Assembly: GCF_029846715.1 (NCBI RefSeq)
Contig: NZ_JARVWW010000017.1
Coordinates: 1-64,000, forward strand
Reading direction: 5' to 3'
DNA from: Bradyrhizobium nivariense
GTDB lineage: Bacteria; Pseudomonadota; Alphaproteobacteria; Rhizobiales; Xanthobacteraceae
Length of the DNA: 64,000 nucleotides
A program made the position numbers and the translations under genes. This document shows, in pieces, positions 9,055 through 18,061 of the stretch. The notes beneath the pieces were generated by a model. It was given only the letters and a program-made list of their open reading frames with translations, searched no databases and had not been told where the DNA came from. Numbering within the stretch: position 1 is the first letter of the stretch; each line of letters begins with the position of its first letter.

Positions 9055-10692
9055 ATGGACGCGATCAACCAGCCCCTGCTCAGCGTGCGCGACCTCTCGG
9101 TGGCCTTCCACCAGGGCGGTGCCACCACGCTCGCGGTCGACAAGGTCTCGTTCCAGATCAAGCGCGGCGAGTGCGTGGCGCTGGTCGGCGAGTCCGGCTC
9201 CGGCAAGTCGGTCAGCGCGCTCTCGATCCTCAAGCTCTTGCCCTATCCGAACGCCTCGCATCCCTCGGGCAGCATCCGCTTCAAGGGGCGCGAGCTGATC
9301 GACCAGTCGGAGCGGGAGATGCGCGAGATTCGCGGCAGCGACATCTCCATCATCTTCCAGGAGCCGATGACCTCGCTCAATCCACTGCACACGATCGAGG
9401 CGCAGATCGGCGAGATCATCCAGCTCCATAACCCGACCAGCAATGCCGAGGCGCGCAGGCGGACGCTGGAGCTGCTGACGCAGGTCGGCATTCCCGAGCC
9501 TGAAACGCGGCTGAAGAGCTATCCGCACCAGCTCTCCGGCGGCCAGCGCCAGCGCGTGATGATCGCGATGGCGCTCGCCAACGAGCCGGATCTGTTGATC
9601 GCGGACGAGCCGACCACGGCGCTCGACGTCACCGTGCAGGCGCAGATCCTGACGCTGCTCGCCGAGATCCGCGGCCGGCTCGGCATGAGCCTGCTCTTCA
9701 TCACCCACGATCTCGGCATCGTGCGCCGCATCGCCGACCAGGTCTGCGTCATGAAGGGCGGCGAGATCGTCGAGCAGGGGCCGGTGGAGCAGGTCTTCAG
9801 GAGTCCGAAGCATCCCTACACGCGCGACCTGCTCGCCGCGGAACCGAAGCCGGATCCAGCGCCGCCGCAGCCGGATGCGCCGGTGGTGATGTCGGCCGAT
9901 GACCTGAAAGTCTGGTTTCCGATCAAGCGCGGGTTGATGCGCAAGACGGTCGGTCACATCAAGGCGGTCGACGGCGTCAGCATCGCCGTGCGCAAGGGCG
10001 AGACGCTCGGGGTCGTCGGCGAGTCCGGCTCGGGCAAGACCACGCTGGGGCTCGCATTGATGCGGCTGATCTCCTCGAACGGGCGCATCGTGTTCCTGGG
10101 AAAAGATATCCAGGGTCTGCGCTTCAAGGAGATGCGGCCGTTCCGGCGCGACATGCAGATCGTGTTCCAGGATCCGTTCGGCTCGCTCAGCCCGCGCATG
10201 TCGATCGCCGACATCGTCGCCGAAGGCCTCTCCGTGCATCAGCCGAAGCTTTCGCGCGAGGAGCGTGAGGCGCGCGTCGTCAAGGCGCTCGAGGACGTCG
10301 GACTGAAGCCGGATACCCGCCACCGCTATCCCCATGAATTCTCCGGCGGCCAGCGCCAGCGCATCAGCATCGCACGCGCGGTGGTGCTGGAGCCGGATTT
10401 CGTCGTGCTGGACGAGCCGACCAGCGCGCTCGACATGCTGATTCAGGCACAGATGGTCGATCTGTTGCGCGAGCTGCAGCGCAGGCGCGATCTCACCTAC
10501 ATGTTCATCTCGCACGATCTGCGCGTCGTCGCCTCGCTCGCCAGCCATCTGATCGTGATGCGCGGCGGCAAGGTGGTCGAGGAGGGCCAGGCCGCCGAAC
10601 TGTTCAAGAGCCCGAAGACGGATTACACGCGCGCGCTGTTCGCGGCGGCGTTCCGGCTGGAGACGGAGGGGAATGGATCGGTGGCGACGTAG
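9055..10692 (+). CDS. yejF: ABC transporter ATP-binding protein YejF (two fused ATPase domains)
   Basis: This 545-residue protein holds two complete ABC ATPase domains. The first has Walker A GESGSGKS near residue 43, signature LSGGQRQRV near 160 and Walker B LLIADEPTT. The second has GESGSGKT near 323, FSGGQRQRI near 432 and VVLDEPTS. It powers peptide import through YejBE from the cytoplasmic side. The ATG at 9055 is chosen over upstream codons that lie within yejE. The gene ends six bases before the stop of the converging peptidase gene, leaving no room for a separate terminator. Confidence 0.95.
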   Translation: MDAINQPLLSVRDLSVAFHQGGATTLAVDKVSFQIKRGECVALVGESGSGKSVSALSILKLLPYPNASHPSGSIRFKGRELIDQSEREMREIRGSDISIIFQEPMTSLNPLHTIEAQIGEIIQLHNPTSNAEARRRTLELLTQVGIPEPETRLKSYPHQLSGGQRQRVMIAMALANEPDLLIADEPTTALDVTVQAQILTLLAEIRGRLGMSLLFITHDLGIVRRIADQVCVMKGGEIVEQGPVEQVFRSPKHPYTRDLLAAEPKPDPAPPQPDAPVVMSADDLKVWFPIKRGLMRKTVGHIKAVDGVSIAVRKGETLGVVGESGSGKTTLGLALMRLISSNGRIVFLGKDIQGLRFKEMRPFRRDMQIVFQDPFGSLSPRMSIADIVAEGLSVHQPKLSREEREARVVKALEDVGLKPDTRHRYPHEFSGGQRQRISIARAVVLEPDFVVLDEPTSALDMLIQAQMVDLLRELQRRRDLTYMFISHDLRVVASLASHLIVMRGGKVVEEGQAAELFKSPKTDYTRALFAAAFRLETEGNGSVAT

Positions 10693-10698
10693 CGGCGG

Positions 10699-11565
10699 TC
10701 AGAGCCGCTTGATCGCGGTGACTTCGCTGCCGGCTTGCTTGATCCGAGCGATCGCCGGCTCGACCGCTTCGATCACCGTCGCCATGTGATGCGCGTTGGC
10801 GTGAACCATGGTGCTGCCATCGCGGACGATGGCGACATGGCCCTTCCAGAAAATGAGATCGCCGCGTTGCAGCCTGCTCAGCTCATGCGGCTCCAGCGCG
10901 CGGCCGAGGCCGGCCTGCTGCATGTCGCTGTCGCGTGGGCAGCCGATGCCCGCTGACGTCAGCGAGACCTGGACGAGGCCGGAGCAATCGATGCCAAAAC
11001 TGCTTTTGCCGCCCCAGAGATAGGGCGTGCCGACGAAGCGCTCGGCGACTGTGACGAAATCCGGCTCGCGATGACCAAGCGGGGCGAGATGGGCCTTGGG
11101 CAGATATTGTCCGTCGCGCGTCACGGCGAAGCTGCCGTCCTCGCGCGCGACCGCGATCTTCGATCCCATCACCAGCGTGTCTGCCGGCGGCAGCTTGATC
11201 GAGGGACCGGGGAAAGCAAAGGTTCGTAGCGCACTGACCATGTGGGTCGGGGCGGCCGAGGGCTTCATGAGCGCTGCATCCGGCAGCCAGCCGACATAGC
11301 CGTCACCGGAAAGCTGACCCCAGGCCCAGCCTTCGCCGTTGCGATCGTAGACCGTGACGCGCTCGCCGCGCAGCGCTTGCGTCATCAGCATCGCGTTCGA
11401 CGACGGCTGCTCGCGCACGGGTGCGATCGCCTCGACTATCTCGAATTCCTCGCCCGTCACGAACCGATCCGCCTGCACCTTGCCTTCGAGATATTTCGCG
11501 GCGAGGTCGCTTCGCGCCGGCGTCAGCCGCGGATCGTGTTTTGGATCTCGTCCTGAATCATGCAT
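10699..11565 (-). CDS. SH3-NlpC/P60 family peptidase, probably cytoplasmic (YkfC-like)
   Basis: This 288-residue protein has no signal peptide. A bacterial SH3 domain covers about residues 45-105, a second SH3-like segment about 110-165, and the NlpC/P60 domain 165-288. The catalytic cysteine is C194 in GIDCSGLV, with H243 (GHVAIV) and H255 (MVHAN) as the likely histidines. Two SH3 modules plus NlpC/P60 without export matches YkfC, which cuts the gamma-D-Glu-diaminopimelate bond of imported muropeptides. Its start overlaps the end of the upstream aminopeptidase gene by eight bases. The fold and active site are seen; the substrate is inferred from architecture and from the adjacent peptide importer. 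Confidence 0.85.
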   Translation of the reverse strand: MHDSGRDPKHDPRLTPARSDLAAKYLEGKVQADRFVTGEEFEIVEAIAPVREQPSSNAMLMTQALRGERVTVYDRNGEGWAWGQLSGDGYVGWLPDAALMKPSAAPTHMVSALRTFAFPGPSIKLPPADTLVMGSKIAVAREDGSFAVTRDGQYLPKAHLAPLGHREPDFVTVAERFVGTPYLWGGKSSFGIDCSGLVQVSLTSAGIGCPRDSDMQQAGLGRALEPHELSRLQRGDLIFWKGHVAIVRDGSTMVHANAHHMATVIEAVEPAIARIKQAGSEVTAIKRL

Positions 11566-12931
11566 AGCGCTCGCTCAGCAATGTGTAGATCGCGCGCGCG
11601 GCCTGGCACTCGCCGCCTTCGGGGCGTGCGGGCTTCGCCGACGGCGTCCAGCCGTAGATGTCGACATGCAGCCAGCTCCTGGCCTGTTCGACGAAGCGTT
11701 GCAGGAACAGCGCGCAGGTGATCGAGCCCGCAAACCCGCCAGAGGGCGCATTGGTGATGGTGGCCGTCTTGGAGTCCAGCCACGCATCGTAAGGTGGCCA
11801 CAGCGGCATGCGCCACAACGGATCGTTCTCCTTCACCGCGCATCGCGCGACGTCGGCAGCCAGCGTCTCATCGTTGGTGTAAAAGGGAGGTAAATCAGGC
11901 CCCAGCGCGACGCGTGCCGCTCCCGTCAAGGTGCCGAGATCGATCAGCAGGTCCGGCTTTTCTTCGTCGGCCAGCGCCAGCGCGTCGGCGAGCACGAGGC
12001 GACCCTCCGCGTCCGTATTGCCGATCTCGACCGTGATGCCCTTGCGCGAGGTGAAGATGTCGAGCGGGCGGAAGGCATTGCCCGCGACCGCGTTCTCCAC
12101 GGCCGGAATCAGCACGCGCAGGCGGACCTTGAGCTTCGCATCCATCACCATGCGCGCCAGCGCCAGCACGTTGGCGGCGCCGCCCATGTCCTTCTTCATG
12201 ATCAGCATGCCGCTCGACGGTTTCAGGTCGAGCCCGCCGGTGTCGAAGCAGACGCCCTTGCCGACCAGCGTCACCTTGGGATGGACCGGGTCGCCCCAGC
12301 CGATGTCGATCAGCCGCGGCGCACGGTCCGAGGCCATGCCGACGGCGTGGATCAGCGGAAAATTCGTCTTCAACTCCTCACCGACGGTGCAGGCAAAGCT
12401 TGCCCCGAATTCGGCGGCGAGAACTTGCGCGGCTGCGGCCAGCTCTTCCGGCCCCATGTCATTGGCCGGCGTGTTGATGAGGTCGCGCGCCAGCATCGCA
12501 GCGTCCGCCATGCGGTTGATCTCGGCCGCGTCGACGCCATCGGGCGGCTCGAGGCGGACCTCGGGACGATCCGCCTTGCGGTACCCGGCAAAGCGATAGC
12601 TGCCGAGCGCGAAGGCGAGCGCAGCGAGCCGTGCATCGTGTGGTGCGTTGGCGAAGCGATAGATGCCCGGCGGCAGCAGACCGGGCAGGGCGCCCGGCCG
12701 GAACAGGTCGCGCGATCTTGCGCCTTCATCCTCGAGGCCGAACAGCACTTGCGCGATCGCGCCATCCGGCGCGGGCAGCACGAGATAGCCGCCCGGCTTT
12801 GCGGTAAAGGCGCTCGCAGTGGCGAACTGGCGTTGCGCCGGCGGCAGCGTCTCGGCGACCTGATCCCAGTTCGACTTGGTGACGAAGGTGATCGGGATGG
12901 CGTGGGGCGACGTGTCGAAGACAGAAGGCAT
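11558..12931 (-). CDS. M17 leucyl aminopeptidase family protein
   Basis: This 457-residue metallopeptidase removes N-terminal amino acids from short peptides in the cytoplasm. The metal-binding blocks of family M17 are present: GKGVCFDTGGLDLK (near 226-239), MKKDMGGAA, and NTDAEGRLVLADAL (near 310-323), with the expected Lys, Asp and Glu ligands. The N-terminal domain is shorter and less typical than in PepA. It is translationally coupled to the following NlpC/P60 gene (eight-base overlap), which suggests sequential action on the same peptides. No promoter was identified in the 200 bases upstream. Confidence 0.9.
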   Translation of the reverse strand: MPSVFDTSPHAIPITFVTKSNWDQVAETLPPAQRQFATASAFTAKPGGYLVLPAPDGAIAQVLFGLEDEGARSRDLFRPGALPGLLPPGIYRFANAPHDARLAALAFALGSYRFAGYRKADRPEVRLEPPDGVDAAEINRMADAAMLARDLINTPANDMGPEELAAAAQVLAAEFGASFACTVGEELKTNFPLIHAVGMASDRAPRLIDIGWGDPVHPKVTLVGKGVCFDTGGLDLKPSSGMLIMKKDMGGAANVLALARMVMDAKLKVRLRVLIPAVENAVAGNAFRPLDIFTSRKGITVEIGNTDAEGRLVLADALALADEEKPDLLIDLGTLTGAARVALGPDLPPFYTNDETLAADVARCAVKENDPLWRMPLWPPYDAWLDSKTATITNAPSGGFAGSITCALFLQRFVEQARSWLHVDIYGWTPSAKPARPEGGECQAARAIYTLLSERYA

Positions 12932-13133
12932 TGGCGGGTCCGGATCGTCAGATCGAGCGGGTCATACGAACGGACGAGACTTCGCAGAGTTTCGCCGCCG
13001 CTGCAATCGGCTTTGCTGTCACCGTTCGGCGATCCGCTACTCGTAGCGAGGGGGCCATGCTAGGTTCCGGCAACGGCCGTCAGGTGCGGAGATCTCCGGC
13101 GGCCGACGACAAAGCCGGCCGGGAGGAAATGCA

Positions 13134-13337
13134 ATGGAATTTGTGTGGAGCGTGGTCACATTCATGGGCCAGGTCGTCGAGGCGATTTTCGGCTATGTCG
13201 AGCATCATCATTGGATCTTCGCATTCCTTGCCGGCGGTTACGTCTTCTATCTCCACGACCGCTCCGTTCACGCGCGGTTCGATGCGCTTGACAGGCGTAT
13301 CGACGAAATCCGCAAGCGGCTTGCCATCGAATATTGA
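13134..13337 (+). CDS. Small membrane protein, 67 residues, function unknown
   Basis: ATG 13134 has a strong ribosome binding site (GGAGG at 13122-13126, seven bases upstream). The protein begins with an amphipathic segment and has one clear membrane helix (HWIFAFLAGGYVFYL, residues 26-40), followed by a charged helix (RFDALDRRIDEIRKRLA) that may form a coiled coil. I do not recognise the family. It stands alone between the aminopeptidase gene, which is divergent, and a metallophosphoesterase 287 bases downstream. Confidence 0.65.
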   Translation: MEFVWSVVTFMGQVVEAIFGYVEHHHWIFAFLAGGYVFYLHDRSVHARFDALDRRIDEIRKRLAIEY

Positions 13338-13624
13338 TCGGGGCGAGCGAAACCATCATCGGGTAGGCCTCGTATCTCATGCTGAGAACTGCCGTTCACG
13401 CGAGCGCGGCCGTAGGGCTTTACTAGCGCTGTGGTTGTGGCATTATCGATGAATATTTTAGATTGTGCCGTGCGGTTCTGCACGTCGCGAGAGCAAGAAC
13501 GCGGCACGCGGTCGATAATTACCCGGGCTCATCACGGTCCGGGCTGATACCGGACTGAACTTGATCATCGAAACATTTCTCTCATCGTTTGAGCGGCGCA
13601 GCATTCGCACATGAGCGGCGCAAA

Positions 13625-15127
13625 ATGGATAGATCGTTCGTTATTGTACAGATCACCGACCTGCATCTGGACGGGTCGGGCCGGCTGCTTGCGACGATCG
13701 AGACGCTCAATGCCGCAATTCGCGAGAGGATGGCGGACTTCGCGGACGTTCCCGATCGCATCCTGCTGATCACGGGCGATCTCGTGGACGACCCGACGCC
13801 GCGTGCACTCGACGAAGCGCTCGCCGTCATCGCGTCCTTCCGGCAGACCGGGCTGTTCACCGATATCCAGGCAATTGCCGGCAATCACGACGTCAAGCGC
13901 CCGAGCCAGCGTGCAGGCCGTCACGACGTCTATGATTACCTGCATCTGCCGCGGACCTCGAAGAGCGTCTACTACCGCCAGGCTGGCCTCGATCTGGTGC
14001 TGCTGGATTCCAACCACGCGAGCCTCACGACAATTGCGAACGGCAATGTCGATCAGACGGCCTATCACGCCATGGTTGCGGATTCCGCGCGGCTGAGCGT
14101 CGAGCTCGCGGGCAGCCTTGGGTCGGCAGGCCGTGCCGATTATGCCGAGCCGGTGGAAAACCTGGTGCGCGTGCTGGCGCTGCACCATCATCCGCTGCCG
14201 CAGGCAACCGGAGAGGGGAAGCGGTTTCTCGGCGTGCCCGACGAGCCGCTGATGTATCTCGCCGCGCCCGCGACCTTCCTCGAAGCGGCGACCTCGCTCA
14301 ACGTCGATCTGGTTCTGCACGGCCACCGGCATGTCGAGGGGCTGACACGCTATTCGATGCCCGATCCGCGCGCCACGTCGAGCGAGAGCGATCAAGCGTT
14401 CTGGCGCACGATCTACGTCTTGCCCTGTCCGTCATCGACCGGGCAGGCCGGTGACGATGCCGGCTTCAACGTCATCCATTTCGGCCCGATGTCCCATGCC
14501 GGCCGCACGGAGTATCGCTTCGCGATTGCCCGCTACTCGCGGCCACGCAACGATGGTGTCTTCGGGCCGCTCGATTCGAACCTGCCGCACGGTGTCATCA
14601 GGCTGCCGGCCGGGCGGGATTTTTCGCGTGACCCGGCTGTCGAGTCGGCCATCGAGATCGACGCATGCACGACGCTGAAGCGGGACCAGGTCGCAGTATT
14701 CGCCCGCCGGCTCCTGCTGCGCCGCGCCTTCTATGCCGACGGCGAGGTGGATTGGGCCAACGTGTTCCACGTCTATCTCGTCACCTCTCACGCCTGGGCC
14801 GATCTCGAGGGCAAGTTGTTGAGGTCTGCCCGCAAGCATGACATCGAGGCGGCGGCCGTGGTGACATCGCTGCTGCGCCGATTGATCGAGCAATCGGCCG
14901 ATGTGCTCGGCATCGATGATTTTCAGCTCGACGAGCTCCGCGCGAGGCGTCTGGTCAATCGTGACGATCTTCGGCGCGAATTGCCGGGAGGGACGCTCCC
15001 TGGGATCGATGTTGAGGCAGAGGCCCGACAACGACTGCAATTGCTGCGGGACCTGAACGAGCAGGCGAAGGCGCTCGGCCTCGATCTGGGTCTCGGCGGC
15101 GAGGTGCCGCCGCAGACGCCGCGGTGA
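13625..15127 (+). CDS. Metallophosphoesterase with an uncharacterised C-terminal domain
   Basis: This protein is 500 residues long. Residues 1-270 form a calcineurin-like phosphoesterase domain with all metal motifs: D12-x-H14 (ITDLHLD), GDLVDD, GNHD, LALHHHP and LHGHRH. This layout resembles cyclic-nucleotide phosphodiesterases of the CpdA/Icc type. Residues 300-500 are an extra domain that I do not recognise, ending in a charged helical region. The ATG at 13625 is chosen because the first metal motif then starts at residue 12, as usual for the family; an ATG 12 codons upstream is possible. The substrate is not known, and neighbours give no clear pathway. Confidence 0.82.
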   Translation: MDRSFVIVQITDLHLDGSGRLLATIETLNAAIRERMADFADVPDRILLITGDLVDDPTPRALDEALAVIASFRQTGLFTDIQAIAGNHDVKRPSQRAGRHDVYDYLHLPRTSKSVYYRQAGLDLVLLDSNHASLTTIANGNVDQTAYHAMVADSARLSVELAGSLGSAGRADYAEPVENLVRVLALHHHPLPQATGEGKRFLGVPDEPLMYLAAPATFLEAATSLNVDLVLHGHRHVEGLTRYSMPDPRATSSESDQAFWRTIYVLPCPSSTGQAGDDAGFNVIHFGPMSHAGRTEYRFAIARYSRPRNDGVFGPLDSNLPHGVIRLPAGRDFSRDPAVESAIEIDACTTLKRDQVAVFARRLLLRRAFYADGEVDWANVFHVYLVTSHAWADLEGKLLRSARKHDIEAAAVVTSLLRRLIEQSADVLGIDDFQLDELRARRLVNRDDLRRELPGGTLPGIDVEAEARQRLQLLRDLNEQAKALGLDLGLGGEVPPQTPR

Positions 15128-15221
15128 GGGGCGCAGGTCGGGGGCGTTAACCGGCCGTTAGGGTTAACAGTCTATTGCTGGCGCGTTCGGCTCGATCAAT
15201 CGGCTCGAGAGTCAAAGCGTC

Positions 15222-16034
15222 ATGCGTCAACGGTTCAGTCTTGCCCGGCTTCTTGCGTCCACCTCGCTGGTCGCGGCGGTGGCCATGGGCCTCGGCGGCT
15301 GCACGGCGATGTCGAAACTCTCCGACGTCACGGGCTCGGTCGGGCCGCAGGCGGAAGCCGCTCCCACCGATCCCGCGCGCGCTGCCGAAGTCTATGGCGA
15401 GCGCTATCGTGCCAATCCCAAGGACGCCGACGCGGCGCTCGCCTATGGTCAGGCCCTGCGCGCCAACGGTCAACGCGCCCAGGCCGCCGCCGTGCTCGAG
15501 CAGGCGACCATCGCCAATCCCGGCAACAAGGCGCTGATGGCCCAATACGGCCGCGCGCTCTCCGACAACGGCAATTTCCAGCAGGCCTTCGACGTGCTGT
15601 CGAAGGCGCATTCGCCCGACAACCCGGATTGGCGCCTGCTCTCGGTGCAGGGTACCGCGCTCGATCAGATGGGCCGTCACGAGGAAGCGCGCTCCTATTA
15701 TGCGAGCGCGCTGAAGATCGCGCCGGGCGATCCGGGCGTGCTCTCCAATCTCGGCCTGTCCTACATGTTGTCGAGAGACTTGCCGAAGGCCGAAGACGCG
15801 CTGCGGCAGGCCTACGCCTCGCCGCGCGCAAGCGCGCGGGTGCGGCAGAATCTCGGTCTGGTCGTCGGTCTTCAGGGCCGCTTCGCCGAAGCCGAGACCA
15901 TCGTGAAGGCGGACCTGCCGCCGGACCAGGCTGCGGCCAATGTCGCCTATCTCAAGGAAATGCTGACCCGCAGCGACGTCAGGCGGGGTGCGCCGAAGCG
16001 GATTCCGGTCGCCTCGCTCGGCCAGCCCGACTGA
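15222..16034 (+). CDS. tadD: TadD-like tetratricopeptide lipoprotein of the Flp pilus
   Basis: This 270-residue protein has a lipoprotein signal with lipobox LGGC, so C27 would be lipidated. At least four tetratricopeptide repeats follow (residues 45-240), with the pattern of Ala, Gly and Tyr expected for TPR helices. TadD proteins are lipoproteins that help assemble or place the secretin of Flp pili. It lies on the plus strand, converging on the tad genes, so it is not in the main operon. Assignment rests on lipobox, TPRs and location. Confidence 0.85.
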   Translation: MRQRFSLARLLASTSLVAAVAMGLGGCTAMSKLSDVTGSVGPQAEAAPTDPARAAEVYGERYRANPKDADAALAYGQALRANGQRAQAAAVLEQATIANPGNKALMAQYGRALSDNGNFQQAFDVLSKAHSPDNPDWRLLSVQGTALDQMGRHEEARSYYASALKIAPGDPGVLSNLGLSYMLSRDLPKAEDALRQAYASPRASARVRQNLGLVVGLQGRFAEAETIVKADLPPDQAAANVAYLKEMLTRSDVRRGAPKRIPVASLGQPD

Positions 16035-16083
16035 TCAGACGTGATTTTCCAATCTTGAAGACGCCCGCGGACCGCGTCTTACG

Positions 16084-17058
16084 TCATTGCATCTCGCTGA
16101 CCTTGATGCCGGTCGGTCCGAGAATGACGACGAACAGCACCGGCAGGAAGAACAGGATCATCGGCACCGTCAGCTTCGGCGGCAGCGCGGCGGCCTTCTT
16201 CTCGGCTTCGTTCATGCGCATGTCGCGGTTTTCCTGCGCCATCACCCGCAAGGATTGGCCGAGCGGGGTGCCGTAACGCTCCGCCTGCTGGAGCGCGAGA
16301 CATACCGACTTGACGCCCTCCAGCCCGGTGCGCCGCGCCAGGTTCTCATAGGCGACCTTGCGATCCTGCAAATAGGACAGCTCGGCCGTAGTCAGGGTGA
16401 ACTCCTCCGACAGCGCGATCGACTGGCCCACGATTTCGACCGCGACCTTCCGGAACCCCATCTCGACCGACATGCCGGATTCGATGCAGATCAGGAGCAG
16501 GTCGAGCGCATCGGGAAAGGCCCGCTTGATCGAGAGCTGGCGCTTGGAGATTGCGTTTCGGAGGAACAGCATCGGCGCCTGAAGGCCGAGATAGGCCGCA
16601 CCGACGCAGATGCCGATCTTGATCGGCATCGGCTTCTCCATGTGAGCGATCAGGAACACGTAGATGACCGAGCCGACGAACAGCACGATCGGAGCCACCA
16701 GGCGGGCGAACAGGAAGGTGATGTAGGGCGCCTGGCCGCGATAGCCCGCCATGATGAGCTTGTCTCGCGCCGCTTCCTGCGCAAGCCATTTGGTCAGGTT
16801 GAAGTCGTCGACGACCTTCGAGACGATCTGCTTCGGCGTCTGGCGCAGCGAGACCTTTTCGCTCTTGTGGAGGCGCTCGCGCTCGCGCTGCCGGATGCGC
16901 TCACGTTCGTTCGCCACCGCCTTCATGCGCTTGGAGAGGCCCTCGCCGGCGAATAACGGCATCACCAGCGTGTAGACGGTGGCGCTGGCCGCGATGGCCG
17001 CCAGCAGCATGGTCATGAAGTGGACGTCGTGAAGTTTTGAAACGAGGAACTCTACCAT
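16084..17058 (-). CDS. tadC: Flp pilus assembly membrane protein TadC
   Basis: This 324-residue protein is of the type II secretion F (GspF/TadC) family. It has membrane helices at about residues 16-36, 120-165 and 295-320, and the cytoplasmic GspF domain lies between (residues 170-290), including AFPDALDLLLICIESGMS. With TadB it forms the inner-membrane platform of the pilus machine. It is the last gene of the minus-strand cpaB-tadC operon, nine bases after tadB. Confidence 0.93.
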   Translation of the reverse strand: MVEFLVSKLHDVHFMTMLLAAIAASATVYTLVMPLFAGEGLSKRMKAVANERERIRQRERERLHKSEKVSLRQTPKQIVSKVVDDFNLTKWLAQEAARDKLIMAGYRGQAPYITFLFARLVAPIVLFVGSVIYVFLIAHMEKPMPIKIGICVGAAYLGLQAPMLFLRNAISKRQLSIKRAFPDALDLLLICIESGMSVEMGFRKVAVEIVGQSIALSEEFTLTTAELSYLQDRKVAYENLARRTGLEGVKSVCLALQQAERYGTPLGQSLRVMAQENRDMRMNEAEKKAAALPPKLTVPMILFFLPVLFVVILGPTGIKVSEMQ

Positions 17059-17067
17059 AAGGCACCA

Positions 17068-18045
17068 TCAGAAGTCGAAGTTGATCATCTTCTTCATCAC
17101 CATGATGCCGACCGACATCCAGACGACGCAGCCGACCAGCATGAGCTGGCCGGTGGGATGAGTCCAAAGCATTGAGATGTATTGCGGCGTCGTGAGGTAG
17201 ACGAGGAACATCACGATAGGCGGCAGCGAGCCGATGATGCCGGCCGAGGCCTTTGCTTCCATCGACATCGCCTGGATCTTCTCTTTCATCTTTTTGCGGT
17301 CGCGCAGCACCTTGGAGAGGTTGCCGAGCGCTTCGGAGAGGTTGCCGCCCGATTTCTGCTGGATCGAGATGACGATGCCGAAGAAATTGGCCTCTGGCAG
17401 CGGCATGCGATCGTAGAGTCGCGTGCAGGCCTCGCCGAGCGGCATGCCGATCGCCTGCGTCTCGATGATGGACAGAAACTCGGAGCGCAGCGGCTCTGGC
17501 GCGTCGGCGGCGACGACCTTGATCGATTCGAACAGCGGCAGGCCCGCCTTGATGCCGCGGACGATGACGTCGACGGCGTCGGGCAACGCGGCCAGGAACT
17601 TGTTTTCGCGGCGCTTCTTCAGGAAGCCCAGCGCCCAGCGCGGCAGGCCGAAGCCACCGGCAAAGGCGAGACCGGCGGCGCCGAGCAGGCCGCCGCCGAC
17701 GAACAAGGCGACTGCGAACAGCACGCCCGCCACGACGGCGGACACGATCCAGAATTTCTGCGGCGCCCAGTCGAGGCCAGCCTGCGACAGGCGAAGATTG
17801 AGCGGTACGCTCTTCTCCTGCTGGCGCCGCGCCTCGAGATCCTTGAGCGAGGTCTCGACCTGCTCGCGGCGCGAGCGCTGCGTCTTCTCGGCCGTGCGGG
17901 CCGTGGGCGCCTCCGCGCGCGAGATCGAGGCCCGGCGGCTCTCCGCCTTCCGCTCCCCGGACAGTATTGGATAAAGGAAGACCCAGGCGAGGCCGCCGAC
18001 GGCGGCGGTGGCGAGGAAGGCGAGGGCAAGGACTTGCATGTTCAT
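17068..18045 (-). CDS. tadB: Flp pilus assembly membrane protein TadB
   Basis: This 325-residue GspF-family protein has an N-terminal membrane helix (LALAFLATAAVGGLAWVFLYP), a charged cytoplasmic stretch, two helices near 105-150, the GspF domain with ALPDAVDVIVRGIKAG, and terminal helices. It pairs with TadC as the platform on which the ATPase CpaF acts. The ATG at 18045 (MNMQVL) is chosen; the frame continues upstream into cpaF but without family similarity. It lies 16 bases after cpaF. Confidence 0.93.
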   Translation of the reverse strand: MNMQVLALAFLATAAVGGLAWVFLYPILSGERKAESRRASISRAEAPTARTAEKTQRSRREQVETSLKDLEARRQQEKSVPLNLRLSQAGLDWAPQKFWIVSAVVAGVLFAVALFVGGGLLGAAGLAFAGGFGLPRWALGFLKKRRENKFLAALPDAVDVIVRGIKAGLPLFESIKVVAADAPEPLRSEFLSIIETQAIGMPLGEACTRLYDRMPLPEANFFGIVISIQQKSGGNLSEALGNLSKVLRDRKKMKEKIQAMSMEAKASAGIIGSLPPIVMFLVYLTTPQYISMLWTHPTGQLMLVGCVVWMSVGIMVMKKMINFDF

Positions 18046-18061
18046 GGCTGCGCCGATCTGC

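Noticed and set aside
16058..16080. Terminator between tadD and tadC
   Set aside because: AAGACGC/GCGTCTT form a short stem with a nine-base loop but no T-run on either strand.
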